Shown here in pieces: positions 34,190-42,290 of a DNA stretch of 64,000 nucleotides. Each line of letters opens with the position of its first letter. Positions within the stretch are counted from its first letter, which is position 1. A program made the translations under genes and the position numbers. The DNA comes from Microbacterium mitrae (GTDB lineage: Bacteria > Actinomycetota > Actinomycetes > Actinomycetales > Microbacteriaceae). The notes beneath the pieces are model-generated. The model did not search any database. It saw only the letters and a list, made by a program, of their open reading frames with translations, and was not told where the DNA came from. Location: the NCBI RefSeq assembly GCF_008017445.1, contig NZ_VRSW01000001.1, positions 1,364,001 to 1,428,000 on the forward strand. The letters run 5' to 3'.

Positions 34190-34290
34190 CTGGTTCCGGG
34201 CCTCCGTGGTTCCGCTCGCTACGCGGCACCCGGTGTTCCGGGGTTCCAGGGGTTCCGGGGTTCCAGGGGTTCCGGGGTTCCGTGGTTCCG
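34190..34290. repeat. GGTTCC minisatellite
   Basis: Eight GGTTCC hexamers in about 100 bases, the central part being a perfect tandem of GGGGTTCCAGGGGTTCCG. It separates convergent genes. Confidence 0.9.
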
Positions 34291-34292
34291 GC

Positions 34293-35231
34293 TCAGCCGA
34301 CGTAGTCGGGGGCGGCGGGGAGACCGAAGAACTCTTCGAGGGTGCGGTAGCCGCCCTCGTGATAGAGCGTTGCCAGTTCGACGCCGATGTAGCGCAGATG
34401 CCAGGGCTCTGCGGTGTAGCCGGTGATGCCCGTGGAGCCCTCTTCGTAGCGGGTGATCCAGCCGAAGCGCCACGCGTTCTCCGCCACCCAGGCACCCTGC
34501 GCTGATGCACCGAAGTCATCCAGGGTTCCGCAACTCGTGTCGCACGGGACGACGTCAGCCGTCAGGCCGGTCTGGTGTTCGCTGTGGCCGGGGCGGGCGC
34601 TCTGATGGTCGGCCTCAGTCTGGCCTGCGGCGTCGACCTGTGATTCGTAGGAGGCCGCCTGCGTGGCGTACGAGCGGAACCCGCTATTAAGCCCAATCGC
34701 CCCTGCGCCCTCGTTTTGCGCGGCGATGACCATGGCGTCGAATGCGGCCGCAGCCTCCGCCCGCAACTGTGGCGAGCCGGCGGGTCGGGTGACGGGTTGA
34801 GTGAGATCGGTCGGCCACCAGGTGGTGTCAGGGAAGGGCCGGGCCTTGTTGACCACAAACCATACGCTCGCGGGGTCGTCGGGCAGGAGGCACTTGTGGG
34901 TTCCGAGCACCACGGCGCGCCGGAACTGCTCCACCCCTCCGGCCGCCGAAATCACGCTCGAAACATTGGCGGTTGCCAGCGCTTCGGTCATTGACGGCAG
35001 CGAGCAAACGAAGGCGGTGGCGGGGACCGCGGTGAGCTGCGGAACCGGGAGGCTCACGACACTCGTCGGCTTGGGTGGCGACTGTGTCGACACATCTTGC
35101 GCAGCAGTCGGGCGGGCGGCCATGCCGATCGCGATGCCGAAAATGGCGGCCGCAAGCCCGACGGCGGCCACCACAATGAATGCGCGACGTGATCGCGCAT
35201 GGTGGCGGGCAGCGGGGAGTACGGAATGCAT
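34293..35231 (-). CDS. VanY-like D-alanyl-D-alanine carboxypeptidase (M15B)
   Basis: A 312-residue membrane-anchored or exported peptidoglycan peptidase. A basic N-terminus and hydrophobic segment (about 17-38) are followed by the M15 domain with SGFRSYATQ, the zinc motif RPGHSEHQTGLTADV and EPWHLRYIG carrying the remaining His ligand and catalytic Glu. Four Cys residues (including CDTSC) suggest disulphides outside the cell. The domain trims the terminal D-Ala of wall stem peptides. The start follows a TGAAAT box by six bases, a weak leaderless signal. Confidence 0.92.
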   Translation of the reverse strand: MHSVLPAARHHARSRRAFIVVAAVGLAAAIFGIAIGMAARPTAAQDVSTQSPPKPTSVVSLPVPQLTAVPATAFVCSLPSMTEALATANVSSVISAAGGVEQFRRAVVLGTHKCLLPDDPASVWFVVNKARPFPDTTWWPTDLTQPVTRPAGSPQLRAEAAAAFDAMVIAAQNEGAGAIGLNSGFRSYATQAASYESQVDAAGQTEADHQSARPGHSEHQTGLTADVVPCDTSCGTLDDFGASAQGAWVAENAWRFGWITRYEEGSTGITGYTAEPWHLRYIGVELATLYHEGGYRTLEEFFGLPAAPDYVG

Positions 35232-35329
35232 TTCGTTATTTCAAGATCACGCCGTGCGTCTTCGGGTGACACAGGGTACATGCCAGCGTACCCATTCCGT
35301 GCGACGTTTGACGATGACATGATCAATGC

Positions 35330-36259
35330 ATGACGTCTCTGCAGAAAGCCGTGCTCTACGACGAGGTCGGCGCCCCCACTGTTCTTCACCTCGCCGAGGT
35401 TCCCACCCCGGTTCCGGGCGACGAACGAGTGCTCCTTGAGGTGCGGGACGTCGGAATCAACCCCTACGACGCGAAGGTGCTTTCGGGGCGTTCGCCGCGA
35501 AATGCGGACTTTCCGCGCGGAATCGGCGGCGACGTCGCAGGCGTGGTGTCGGCTGTGGGCGCGGGCGCCGTCTATGCAGACGGAACCGCTGTGCAGGTTG
35601 GCGATGCGGTGTTCGGTTGGGGAGTGAACACCATGCGCCAGTTTGTGGTGGTGCGCGCGGTAAATATGGTGCGCGTACCGCAGGGGCTGTCGTTTGAGAA
35701 GGCGGGTTCGCTGGCGACGCCAGCGTTTGCGGCGAATGCGCTCGTGCACGCGCTCGCGTTGCCAGCTTCCGGCACGATTCTGGTGTCGGGCGCGACGGGA
35801 ATGGTCGGCTCGCTCGTTGCGCAATGGGGTGTGAGGCAGGGGCTTCGTGTGCTCGGCACCGTGAGCGCCCGCAATTTTGATCGCGCGCGCGCGCTGGGTG
35901 TGGAACCGATCGAATACGGCGATGGATTGGGTTCACGTCTGGCCTCCGCTCTGGGTGACGACACCCTAGCCGCGGTGTACGACACTGTCGGCGAGGAGAC
36001 GCTCGCCGCGGCGGTGCACGTGAATGCGCGCGCGATGGTGACGATTGCTGGCGACGAGGTTGCCGAACGATTCGGAGCCATCTCGACGACAACAACGTCG
36101 CGCGATGTGACGATGCTCGCGTCTCTTGCCGCCGATATCGCGACGGGGGCGATCGTCTACGAAGTGGCGCGTTCGTTCGAACTCGCCGATGTTGTCGCCG
36201 CGTTTGAATTGCTGGAGACCGGACATCCCCAGGGCAAGGTCGTGCTGCACGTCTCGTAG
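35330..36259 (+). CDS. NADP-dependent zinc-free alcohol dehydrogenase / quinone reductase-like (MDR)
   Basis: A 309-residue medium-chain dehydrogenase/reductase. The catalytic-domain start (KAVLYDEVGAPTVLHLAEVPTPVPGDERVLLEV) and VGINPYDAKVLSG with GIGGDVAGVVSAVGAG are those of the quinone oxidoreductase group. The nucleotide-binding fold shows ILVSGATGMVGSLVAQWGVRQG. Structural-zinc cysteines are absent, as usual for this branch. A CATGAT box ends six bases before ATG 35330. The electron acceptor is unknown. Confidence 0.88.
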   Translation: MTSLQKAVLYDEVGAPTVLHLAEVPTPVPGDERVLLEVRDVGINPYDAKVLSGRSPRNADFPRGIGGDVAGVVSAVGAGAVYADGTAVQVGDAVFGWGVNTMRQFVVVRAVNMVRVPQGLSFEKAGSLATPAFAANALVHALALPASGTILVSGATGMVGSLVAQWGVRQGLRVLGTVSARNFDRARALGVEPIEYGDGLGSRLASALGDDTLAAVYDTVGEETLAAAVHVNARAMVTIAGDEVAERFGAISTTTTSRDVTMLASLAADIATGAIVYEVARSFELADVVAAFELLETGHPQGKVVLHVS

Positions 36260-36302
36260 CCTCCGCCGTATCGCCAATTTTCGATTCTTTGTTCTAGAGT
36301 TA

Positions 36303-36337
36303 TTGACAATTCTTTCGTAACTGTGTTCTATGGAACC
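36303..36337 (+). promoter_or_regulatory. near-consensus promoter of the radical SAM gene
   Basis: TTGACA at 36303-36308, a 17-base spacer, TTCTAT at 36326-36331, then six bases to ATG 36338. The spacing predicts a leaderless transcript and fixes the start. Confidence 0.75.
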
Positions 36338-37618
36338 ATGCGATGGAACGGTCAACAACTCGGCGCCGTCGACGACGACGCCCTCCCCGGTATGGAACAA
36401 CTGAGCGGCTTTGTGCGCTCAGTGACAACGCCCGAGTTTGCCAGCGTCACCTTTCACGAGGTACTGGCGCGGTCGGCGCTCAATCGCGTGCCGTCGTCGT
36501 CTCGCATGATGTTCGACTGGACAATTAATCCCTACCGAGGCTGCTCCCATGGCTGCGTGTACTGCTTCGCTCGCGGCACGCATGAGTATCTCGAACTAAA
36601 TGCGGGTGAAGATTTCGCCAATCAAGTCGTCGTCAAGGTGAACATTGCCGAGGTCACCAAGCGTGAGGTTTCGCGCGCTTCGTGGGGGCGCGAACGCGTT
36701 CACCTCGGCACGAACACCGACCCGTATCAGCGGGCAGAAGGCCGTTACGGCCTCATGCCCGGCATCATTGATGCGCTGGCAGCCAGCGGCACCCCGCTGG
36801 CCATTTTGACCAAGGGCACCCTCCTGCGGCGGGACCTTCCGCTGTTGGTCGATGCCGCGCGCGAGGTTCCGGTATCCATCGCGATGTCGATTGCGGTGTT
36901 TGACGAGCGACTACAGCACAGCATCGAACCCGGCACACCGACGGCGGCGGCGCGGTTGGCGACGGTGCGAGCGGCGGTCGAGGCGGGTTTTCGGGTGCGG
37001 GTCTTTCTCATGCCGATCATGCCGCATCTCACCGACTCGATGGATTCGCTGGATGACGCCCTCGCCCAGATCAAAGCGGCGGGCGCGAGCGGTGTCACGT
37101 GGGGCGCACTGCATTTGCGCCCCGGCGTTAAGCCGTGGTTCATGCAGTGGTTGCAGCGCGAGCATCCTGACCTGGTCTCGTCATACCTCGGGCTTTACCC
37201 CGGCATGACGGCTGCCGCCCCGAAGGCGTACCGACAATGGTTGGGTCGGCGCATTCGGCCCCTCATACGCGCACACGGGCTGGCCGCGTTTGAGGATGAC
37301 GACTACGGCGTCCGACCGGCGCGGCAGGGTTCTGCCGCCAACGCCGCGACGGGGGCTGCGCGGGGGATGATGCCGCTTGAGTTTGGGGCGGCGGATGGCA
37401 CGGGCGTTGCGGGATCAGGGTCGGCAGGTGCAGGCGCGGGAGGCGGTGGTGCAGGCGCGGCAGGCGATGTCGGCGCAGGCTCGGGAGGAGATATCGGCGC
37501 GGCAGCTGCGGGATCGCGAACAGGCATGGGGCGTGCGTCGAGTCGAAGTGGCATGACTCCGGTGCGCAAGACGGGACGATTGCTGCCGCAACCTCAGGGG
37601 CCGTCGATGCTGTTCTAA
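36338..37618 (+). CDS. Rv2578c-type radical SAM protein
   Basis: A 426-residue radical SAM enzyme related to the spore-photoproduct-lyase-like family and to Mycobacterium Rv2578c. The iron-sulphur motif is in NPYRGCSHGCVYCFARGTHEYL, and RVHLGTNTDPYQRAEGRYGL and AILTKGTLLRRD follow as family signatures. A Gly/Ala-rich low-complexity insertion lies at about residues 335-400, and the conserved tail TGRLLPQPQGPSMLF ends the chain. The start is taken at ATG 36338 because of the promoter spacing. The substrate and reaction of this family are not known. Confidence 0.87.
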   Translation: MRWNGQQLGAVDDDALPGMEQLSGFVRSVTTPEFASVTFHEVLARSALNRVPSSSRMMFDWTINPYRGCSHGCVYCFARGTHEYLELNAGEDFANQVVVKVNIAEVTKREVSRASWGRERVHLGTNTDPYQRAEGRYGLMPGIIDALAASGTPLAILTKGTLLRRDLPLLVDAAREVPVSIAMSIAVFDERLQHSIEPGTPTAAARLATVRAAVEAGFRVRVFLMPIMPHLTDSMDSLDDALAQIKAAGASGVTWGALHLRPGVKPWFMQWLQREHPDLVSSYLGLYPGMTAAAPKAYRQWLGRRIRPLIRAHGLAAFEDDDYGVRPARQGSAANAATGAARGMMPLEFGAADGTGVAGSGSAGAGAGGGGAGAAGDVGAGSGGDIGAAAAGSRTGMGRASSRSGMTPVRKTGRLLPQPQGPSMLF

Positions 37619-37624
37619 CCCGGA

Positions 37625-37709
37625 GACTAAGACGCGTCTAATCCGGAGAGACTAAGACGTGCGGTCCACTGCTTGGAGCGCTTGTCGAGCATTAGAGCGC
37701 TTGTCGAGC
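37625..37709. repeat. two short direct repeats after the radical SAM gene
   Basis: GACTAAGACG occurs at 37625-37634 and 37650-37659; AGCGCTTGTCGAGC occurs at 37677-37690 and 37696-37709. No gene is visible in 37619-37854. Confidence 0.8.
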
Positions 37710-37788
37710 CCTGCTTGTCCGCGTTTCTCGCGCGTCGGGGGCGTGCGTCGGTTGGGGTACGTCCACCCGTTCGCATTTGGTGGCACGT

Positions 37789-37831
37789 GCGCGAACGGCC
37801 CGTCCAGACGAGTCTGAACGGGCCGTTGCGC
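37789..37831. terminator. hairpin between convergent radical SAM and DEAD-box genes
   Basis: GCGCGAACGGCCCGT and ACGGGCCGTTGCGC pair with one bulged base around a 14-base loop. Confidence 0.8.
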
Positions 37832-37854
37832 GAATTGACTACGCGCTGATCAGA

Positions 37855-40146
37855 TTACGCGGTGATCTCTTCGAGGGTCAGCGTGCGACCGGCGATCTCT
37901 TCGATCACGTCATCGCCGGCGCGGGCCTCGTCGAAGGGTGCTTCGATTTCGGCGCGGTCGAGGAGTTCGGTCATGCGGCGGCGACGCTGACGCGGGATCA
38001 GCGTGACGACACGACCGCTGTTGCCCGCACGACCGGTGCGGCCGGAGCGGTGCATGTACGTCTTGTACTCGTCAGGCGCGTCGGCCTGAACTACGAGGTC
38101 AATGTCATCGACGTGGATGCCGCGCGCGGCAACGTCGGTAGCGACGAGCACGTCAACGCGACCCGAGGTCATGCGCTGCAGGTTGCGCGTGCGCTTGGCC
38201 TGGTTCAGGTCGCCGTGCAGTGCAACGGCCGGGATTCCGGCGTCTTCGAACTGCTCGGTGAGCATTTCGGCGTAGGCACGGGTGCGGGTGAAGACCAACG
38301 TCTTGCCCTCGCGGTCGACGAGCGACGTGAGGATGTCGGCTTTTTCGCGGTGCTCAACAACCAAGACGCGGTGCTCAATGGTTCCGGAGTCTTGGTCTTC
38401 ACCAGCGACTTCGTATACCGCCGGGTTCACGAGGAACTCGTTAACCAGTGCCTCGACCTCCGCGTCCAGCGTGGCGGAGAACAGCAGCTTCTGGCTGCCC
38501 TCATGCGTCTGGCGCAGAATGCGCTGCACCGGCTCAAGGAAGCCGAGTTCGCACATGTGGTCAGCCTCGTCGAGAACGGCGAACTTCACCTCAGAAAGGT
38601 CAAGCTTGCGCTGCTGGATGAGGTCTTCGATGCGGCCGGGGGTACCGATGATGATGTCGACGCCCTTCTGCAGCGCGCCCACCTGGCGGCCCTGCGGAAC
38701 GCCACCGTAGATCTGCGTGGTGAAGAGTCCGACGCTTCGTGCAATCGGCTGCACGGTGCGGTCGATCTGCAGCGCGAGTTCGCGAGTCGGCGCGAGGATG
38801 ATGGCAGACGGCTTGCGTCCGAACTCCCGCTTGATGCCCGCCCGCGAGCGCAGCAGCGCCTCGACGAGGGGTGCGCCGAAGGCGATGGTCTTGCCGGAAC
38901 CGGTGCGGCCACGGCCCAGGGTGTCGCGACCCGCAAGAATGTCGGGGATCGTTGCAGCCTGAATCGGGAACGGGCTCGCGGCGCCGAGCTCGCTCAGGGC
39001 GCGCACGATGTTGTCGCCCAAGCCGAGCGCGCTAAACGTGGTTTCGGCGACGTCATCTGCCGACACTGCCTGCGCCTCGAGGCGCTCGAGAACGACGTCT
39101 TCGTGATCTTCGAACGACTTCTTCGTGTCGTTCTTGTTCCAGTCGGAGCGGTCGCCGCGGGGGCGGTCGTCACGGTTGAGTGCCGGACGCTCTGCGCGAG
39201 CAGGACGCTCGACACGAGTCGGGCGGTCATCGCGGAACGAGGGGCGCTCGGCACGAGCCGGACGCTCGTCGCGGAACGAAGGACGCTCGGCGCGGTCGTA
39301 GCGCGGACGCTCGCCGTCACGCGGCGCACGGTCGTTGCGGTTGAAAGCCGGGCGATCGCTGCGCTCGAAGCGACGCTCACCATCGCGCGAGCCGCGCTCC
39401 GCGCGGGCACCGCGGTCGTCACGGTTGTAGCTGGGGCGGTCGTCACGGTTGAAACGACGCTCGCCATCGCGCGGCGCACGCTCATCGCGGTTGAACGCCG
39501 GACGGCTGTCGCGACCGTTTGCACCGCGGTCGTCACGGTTATAGGCCGGGCGGTCGTCACGGTTGAAACGGCGCTCACCGTCGCGGGGAGCGCGGTCATC
39601 GTTCTGGAATCGCGAACGCGGGCCGTCGCGGAACACCGGACGCTCGCGGTCAAAGCGGGGGCGGTCGCCATCGCGGGCCGGACGGCCACCGCGACCGAAG
39701 TCACGCTCGCCACGGTCCTGACGGGGGCGGTCATCGCGGTTGAAACGGTCATCACGGTTGAAACGCGGACGCTCATTGCGATCGAAGCGATCGTTACGGT
39801 CGCCACGATCCGGGCGGCCAGCACCAGCGAAACGGTCGTTGCGGTCAGCGCGGTCGTTCCGCTCGCCGCGGTCGCGCATGTCGCCACGCTCGTGGCGGTC
39901 GAAGCGCGATGAAGCGTCGCGTGCGGGGCGACCGGCAGCACGATCCTGAACTCCGCGTGCGTGGTCGCGACCGGCGCGATCTTCGGCCGACCAGCGCGCC
40001 TTTGCGGGCGCTTCCGTCTCGGCGGGAGCCTGGTAGCCGCGGTGCGAGCGGCCGATACCCTGCTTGGTCGACTTCTTCCGCTCCGAGTAGCGCGGGTCAA
40101 AGTTCTTGGGCGCGCGTGAGCCGCCCGATTTGTGGTTCTTCGGCAT
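37855..40146 (-). CDS. DEAD-box RNA helicase with long Arg/Asp-rich N-terminal extension
   Basis: A 763-residue RNA helicase. Residues 1-60 start as in other actinobacterial members (MPKNHKSGGSRAPKNFDPRY). Residues about 65-375 are a low-complexity tract of RDDR, DRPA, FNRDDR and RERP units. The helicase core follows: Q-motif PFPIQAATIP, GRGRTGSGKT with Lys419, PTRELA, TPGR, LDEADHM, SAT, TDVAARGIHV and HRSGRTGRAG. Bacterial relatives normally carry such basic tails at the C-terminus. Start ATG 40146 is preceded by a leader of about 180 bases. Roles in RNA unwinding, ribosome assembly or cold adaptation are family inferences. Confidence 0.92.
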   Translation of the reverse strand: MPKNHKSGGSRAPKNFDPRYSERKKSTKQGIGRSHRGYQAPAETEAPAKARWSAEDRAGRDHARGVQDRAAGRPARDASSRFDRHERGDMRDRGERNDRADRNDRFAGAGRPDRGDRNDRFDRNERPRFNRDDRFNRDDRPRQDRGERDFGRGGRPARDGDRPRFDRERPVFRDGPRSRFQNDDRAPRDGERRFNRDDRPAYNRDDRGANGRDSRPAFNRDERAPRDGERRFNRDDRPSYNRDDRGARAERGSRDGERRFERSDRPAFNRNDRAPRDGERPRYDRAERPSFRDERPARAERPSFRDDRPTRVERPARAERPALNRDDRPRGDRSDWNKNDTKKSFEDHEDVVLERLEAQAVSADDVAETTFSALGLGDNIVRALSELGAASPFPIQAATIPDILAGRDTLGRGRTGSGKTIAFGAPLVEALLRSRAGIKREFGRKPSAIILAPTRELALQIDRTVQPIARSVGLFTTQIYGGVPQGRQVGALQKGVDIIIGTPGRIEDLIQQRKLDLSEVKFAVLDEADHMCELGFLEPVQRILRQTHEGSQKLLFSATLDAEVEALVNEFLVNPAVYEVAGEDQDSGTIEHRVLVVEHREKADILTSLVDREGKTLVFTRTRAYAEMLTEQFEDAGIPAVALHGDLNQAKRTRNLQRMTSGRVDVLVATDVAARGIHVDDIDLVVQADAPDEYKTYMHRSGRTGRAGNSGRVVTLIPRQRRRRMTELLDRAEIEAPFDEARAGDDVIEEIAGRTLTLEEITA

Positions 40147-40594
40147 GAAGTTACGTAGTCCTTGAGTTGTCGCACGAAAACAGCGCTCGCGCACACGCGA
40201 GTAACCCGGACTATCGTCGGCCGGGGCCATTCCTGTGATGTTCAGCACACCGATCGGTGCACATCATCGGCCCCTGAGGCTCACACAAAAGACTTTCCGC
40301 AGACGCGGTTGCCTCAATGCCGACACCCCAGTCTAACGGACATGCCCCTGAGAGAGAACCGTGCACCGGGAACCACGCAGAAGCGCGCGTGGAACCACGC
40401 AGCTGGCGGGCGTGGTGGGAACCGCGCAGCTGGCGGGCGCGCTGGCGCCAGCGCTGGCGGCGCCGTTGGCGGGGGCCATGCTGGCGGCGCAGTCGGCGGG
40501 TGCTACCTCCTGGCCCCGTGCACTTGGTTCCACACCCCGCGGTTCCGCACCCCGCGGTTCCGCACGGCCGCGCTACTCATCGTGGCGCGCCGGG
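40147..40594. other. 448-base gap: helicase leader and GGAACC-rich repeats
   Basis: No gene is seen. On the minus strand AGTCTA at 40330-40335 reads TAGACT and could start the helicase transcript about 177 bases before its ATG; the leader contains the palindrome CACCGATCGGTG near 40249. From 40360 to 40575 the DNA is repetitive. Confidence 0.7.
40363..40575. repeat. GGAACC/GGTTCC-containing repeats
   Basis: Iterated GAACCACGCAG and CGCAGCTGGCGGGCG units on the left and CCCCGCGGTTCCGCA units on the right, six hexamers in all. Confidence 0.75.
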
Positions 40595-41497
40595 TTACCG
40601 CCCCGCGCGACCACGCAATACGTATCGCAACGCCAGACCGATCACGGCCACCACAGCGGCGATGATCACCGCACGCAGCGAGAAGTCGACCATGAAGAGC
40701 GCCTCCCGGAACACCATGAGCGCGTACTCGGGGGCGCTCCGCCAGTCGTTGAGCATGACTCTCGATCCGAGTACGGCACCGGTTGCGGTGAGCGCTGCCG
40801 GCACGATCCACAGCAGCAACAGCGCCGCGATCGCGGCGGCGATACGCCCGATAGTGTGCACGCCGACGGCAACAATCGCAAGGCCCACAAGGATCGGCGA
40901 TAGCCAACTGACGACGATGCCGAAGGCATAATGATCGCCATTCGGCGCAAGCACCATAGGCCATTGCATCAACCAGACGCCGAGAAAGATCGCGAACATG
41001 GCGACACCGATCAGCCACGCCGGCGACGCCCAACCGGTTCGGGCCAGCTCCGCGCCAGAGGCCACGCTACATAGCGCGCACGTGGCGAAGGCCGCGAGGA
41101 GCGAGAGCACCAGCATGAGCAGGATGACCCCGAAGTACAGTTGTGACTCGGTGTCGCCTCGTAGCCCGAGCAGGGTGACAACGGAGGACTGCAAAACGGC
41201 GATGAGCTGCACCGCACTCCCACCGAGCACGACCCACCAGCGCCGCGCACGTATCGCCGGAGCGAACGCCGCGATCAGGCCCGCCAATCCACCACCGACG
41301 ATGAACATGGCGGCGACGGCATGCACGTAATACTGGCTGAACGGAACCAGCGCAAACGGCATATCGAGCGAGTCGGTGCCCCAGAGATTCTGCAGCGGCA
41401 ACCGCGCCCCGGTGATCCACCAGGGCAAGAGCCCCACGCTGGCGCCAGCGACGCCGAGGGCGACCGCACTCATTCGGCTCTTCGTCGAAGCTCGCAT
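40595..41497 (-). CDS. polytopic membrane protein of unknown function
   Basis: A 300-residue protein with about eight hydrophobic segments spread evenly and short loops; I do not recognise the family. The N-terminus MRASTKSRMSAVALGVAGASVG looks like a short basic start before the first segment. Charged residues are few, and the chain ends in RYVLRGRAGR. The start is set at ATG 41497 because TAGGCT ends exactly six bases before it on the minus strand; the alternative GTG at 41503 is inside that spacer. It is divergent from the next gene with only 91 bases between starts. Confidence 0.75.
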   Translation of the reverse strand: MRASTKSRMSAVALGVAGASVGLLPWWITGARLPLQNLWGTDSLDMPFALVPFSQYYVHAVAAMFIVGGGLAGLIAAFAPAIRARRWWVVLGGSAVQLIAVLQSSVVTLLGLRGDTESQLYFGVILLMLVLSLLAAFATCALCSVASGAELARTGWASPAWLIGVAMFAIFLGVWLMQWPMVLAPNGDHYAFGIVVSWLSPILVGLAIVAVGVHTIGRIAAAIAALLLLWIVPAALTATGAVLGSRVMLNDWRSAPEYALMVFREALFMVDFSLRAVIIAAVVAVIGLALRYVLRGRAGR

Positions 41498-41509
41498 TCG
41501 CACAGCCTA
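41498..41509 (-). promoter_or_regulatory. leaderless promoter of the membrane protein gene
   Basis: On the minus strand TAGGCT (41504-41509) precedes ATG 41497 by six bases. Confidence 0.65.
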
Positions 41510-41588
41510 GGCACGCCAATCGCCACCACCGCGCTGTGACGCAGGGTTTCGTAATCATTCCGTCATCTGAGCAGTGTGGAATAGACGT

Positions 41589-42173
41589 ATGGCACATGCT
41601 GATCCGATTACCGTCGCGATCGAGCGCCAGATCGATCCCACCCGAACGATCGAGGCAACAAGTTGGATGCAAGCAGGCGTTGACCTGGCTGCTGGATTCG
41701 ACGGGTTCTTAGGTTCTGGCTGGGTTCGCGCTGGCGTCGAGAGCGAGCTCTGGTACATGCTCTACCGCTTCACCGACATCTCCACCCTGGAGGCCTGGGA
41801 GGAATCCCCGCAACGCAACTGGTGGCTTGACTCCGGCCGCGCGTTCGCCAAAGAGGTACGCACCGAACGACGCACCGGAATCGAGGGATGGTTTGACGCC
41901 CCGCTGGGCCTCGCGCTGGCTGACCCCGCAACCGGCCCGATTCAGCAGATCATTCCGCCGGCCCCGCCACGCTGGAAGCAGGCCATCAGCATTTGGCTCG
42001 GCTTCTTCCCCATGAACCTGCTGTTCTCGTGGCTGTTTGGCTTCATTCCCGGCTTCGAGACATTCCCGCTGCCACTGCGTGTGCTGATCTCGACGCTCGT
42101 TCTCACGCCGATCATGGCGTACTGGGTGCTTCCGTGGGTGACGCGCATGCTGCGCCCATGGCTGCAGCGATAG
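41589..42173 (+). CDS. ABM-domain protein with C-terminal membrane segments
   Basis: A 194-residue protein. Residues 1-100 resemble the antibiotic-biosynthesis-monooxygenase (dimeric alpha-beta barrel) fold: ITVAIERQIDP at the first strand, GFDGFLGSGWVRAG, ELWYMLYRFTDISTLEAWEESPQRNWWLD. Two hydrophobic segments (about 134-155 and 162-185) with LVLTPIMAYWVLPWVTRMLRPWL follow, as in the COG3224 group of membrane ABM proteins. No catalytic residues can be named. The start ATG 41589 follows TGGAAT by six bases. Function unknown. Confidence 0.72.
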   Translation: MAHADPITVAIERQIDPTRTIEATSWMQAGVDLAAGFDGFLGSGWVRAGVESELWYMLYRFTDISTLEAWEESPQRNWWLDSGRAFAKEVRTERRTGIEGWFDAPLGLALADPATGPIQQIIPPAPPRWKQAISIWLGFFPMNLLFSWLFGFIPGFETFPLPLRVLISTLVLTPIMAYWVLPWVTRMLRPWLQR

Positions 42174-42220
42174 GCGGGAAGCTGGGCGGAACCAGTGGGG
42201 CGTCTCGGTGGGGGCGTCGG

Positions 42221-42263
42221 GACCCACGGTCGGTGAGGGTGTTGTGACCCACGGTCGGTGAGG
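42221..42263. repeat. 18-bp perfect direct repeat upstream of the epimerase gene
   Basis: GACCCACGGTCGGTGAGG at 42221-42238 and 42246-42263, 25 bases apart, just before the -10 box at 42279. Confidence 0.9.
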
Positions 42264-42278
42264 ACGTCGTGCCGGATC

Positions 42279-42290
42279 TACGATTATTCT
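42279..42290 (+). promoter_or_regulatory. leaderless promoter of the aldose epimerase gene
   Basis: TACGAT at 42279-42284, six bases, then GTG 42291. Confidence 0.65.

Noticed and set aside
37777..39912. 711-codon open frame on the plus strand opposite the DEAD-box gene
   Set aside because: It mirrors the Arg/Asp repeat tract and helicase core of the opposite strand, has no ribosome site and shows no domain of its own.
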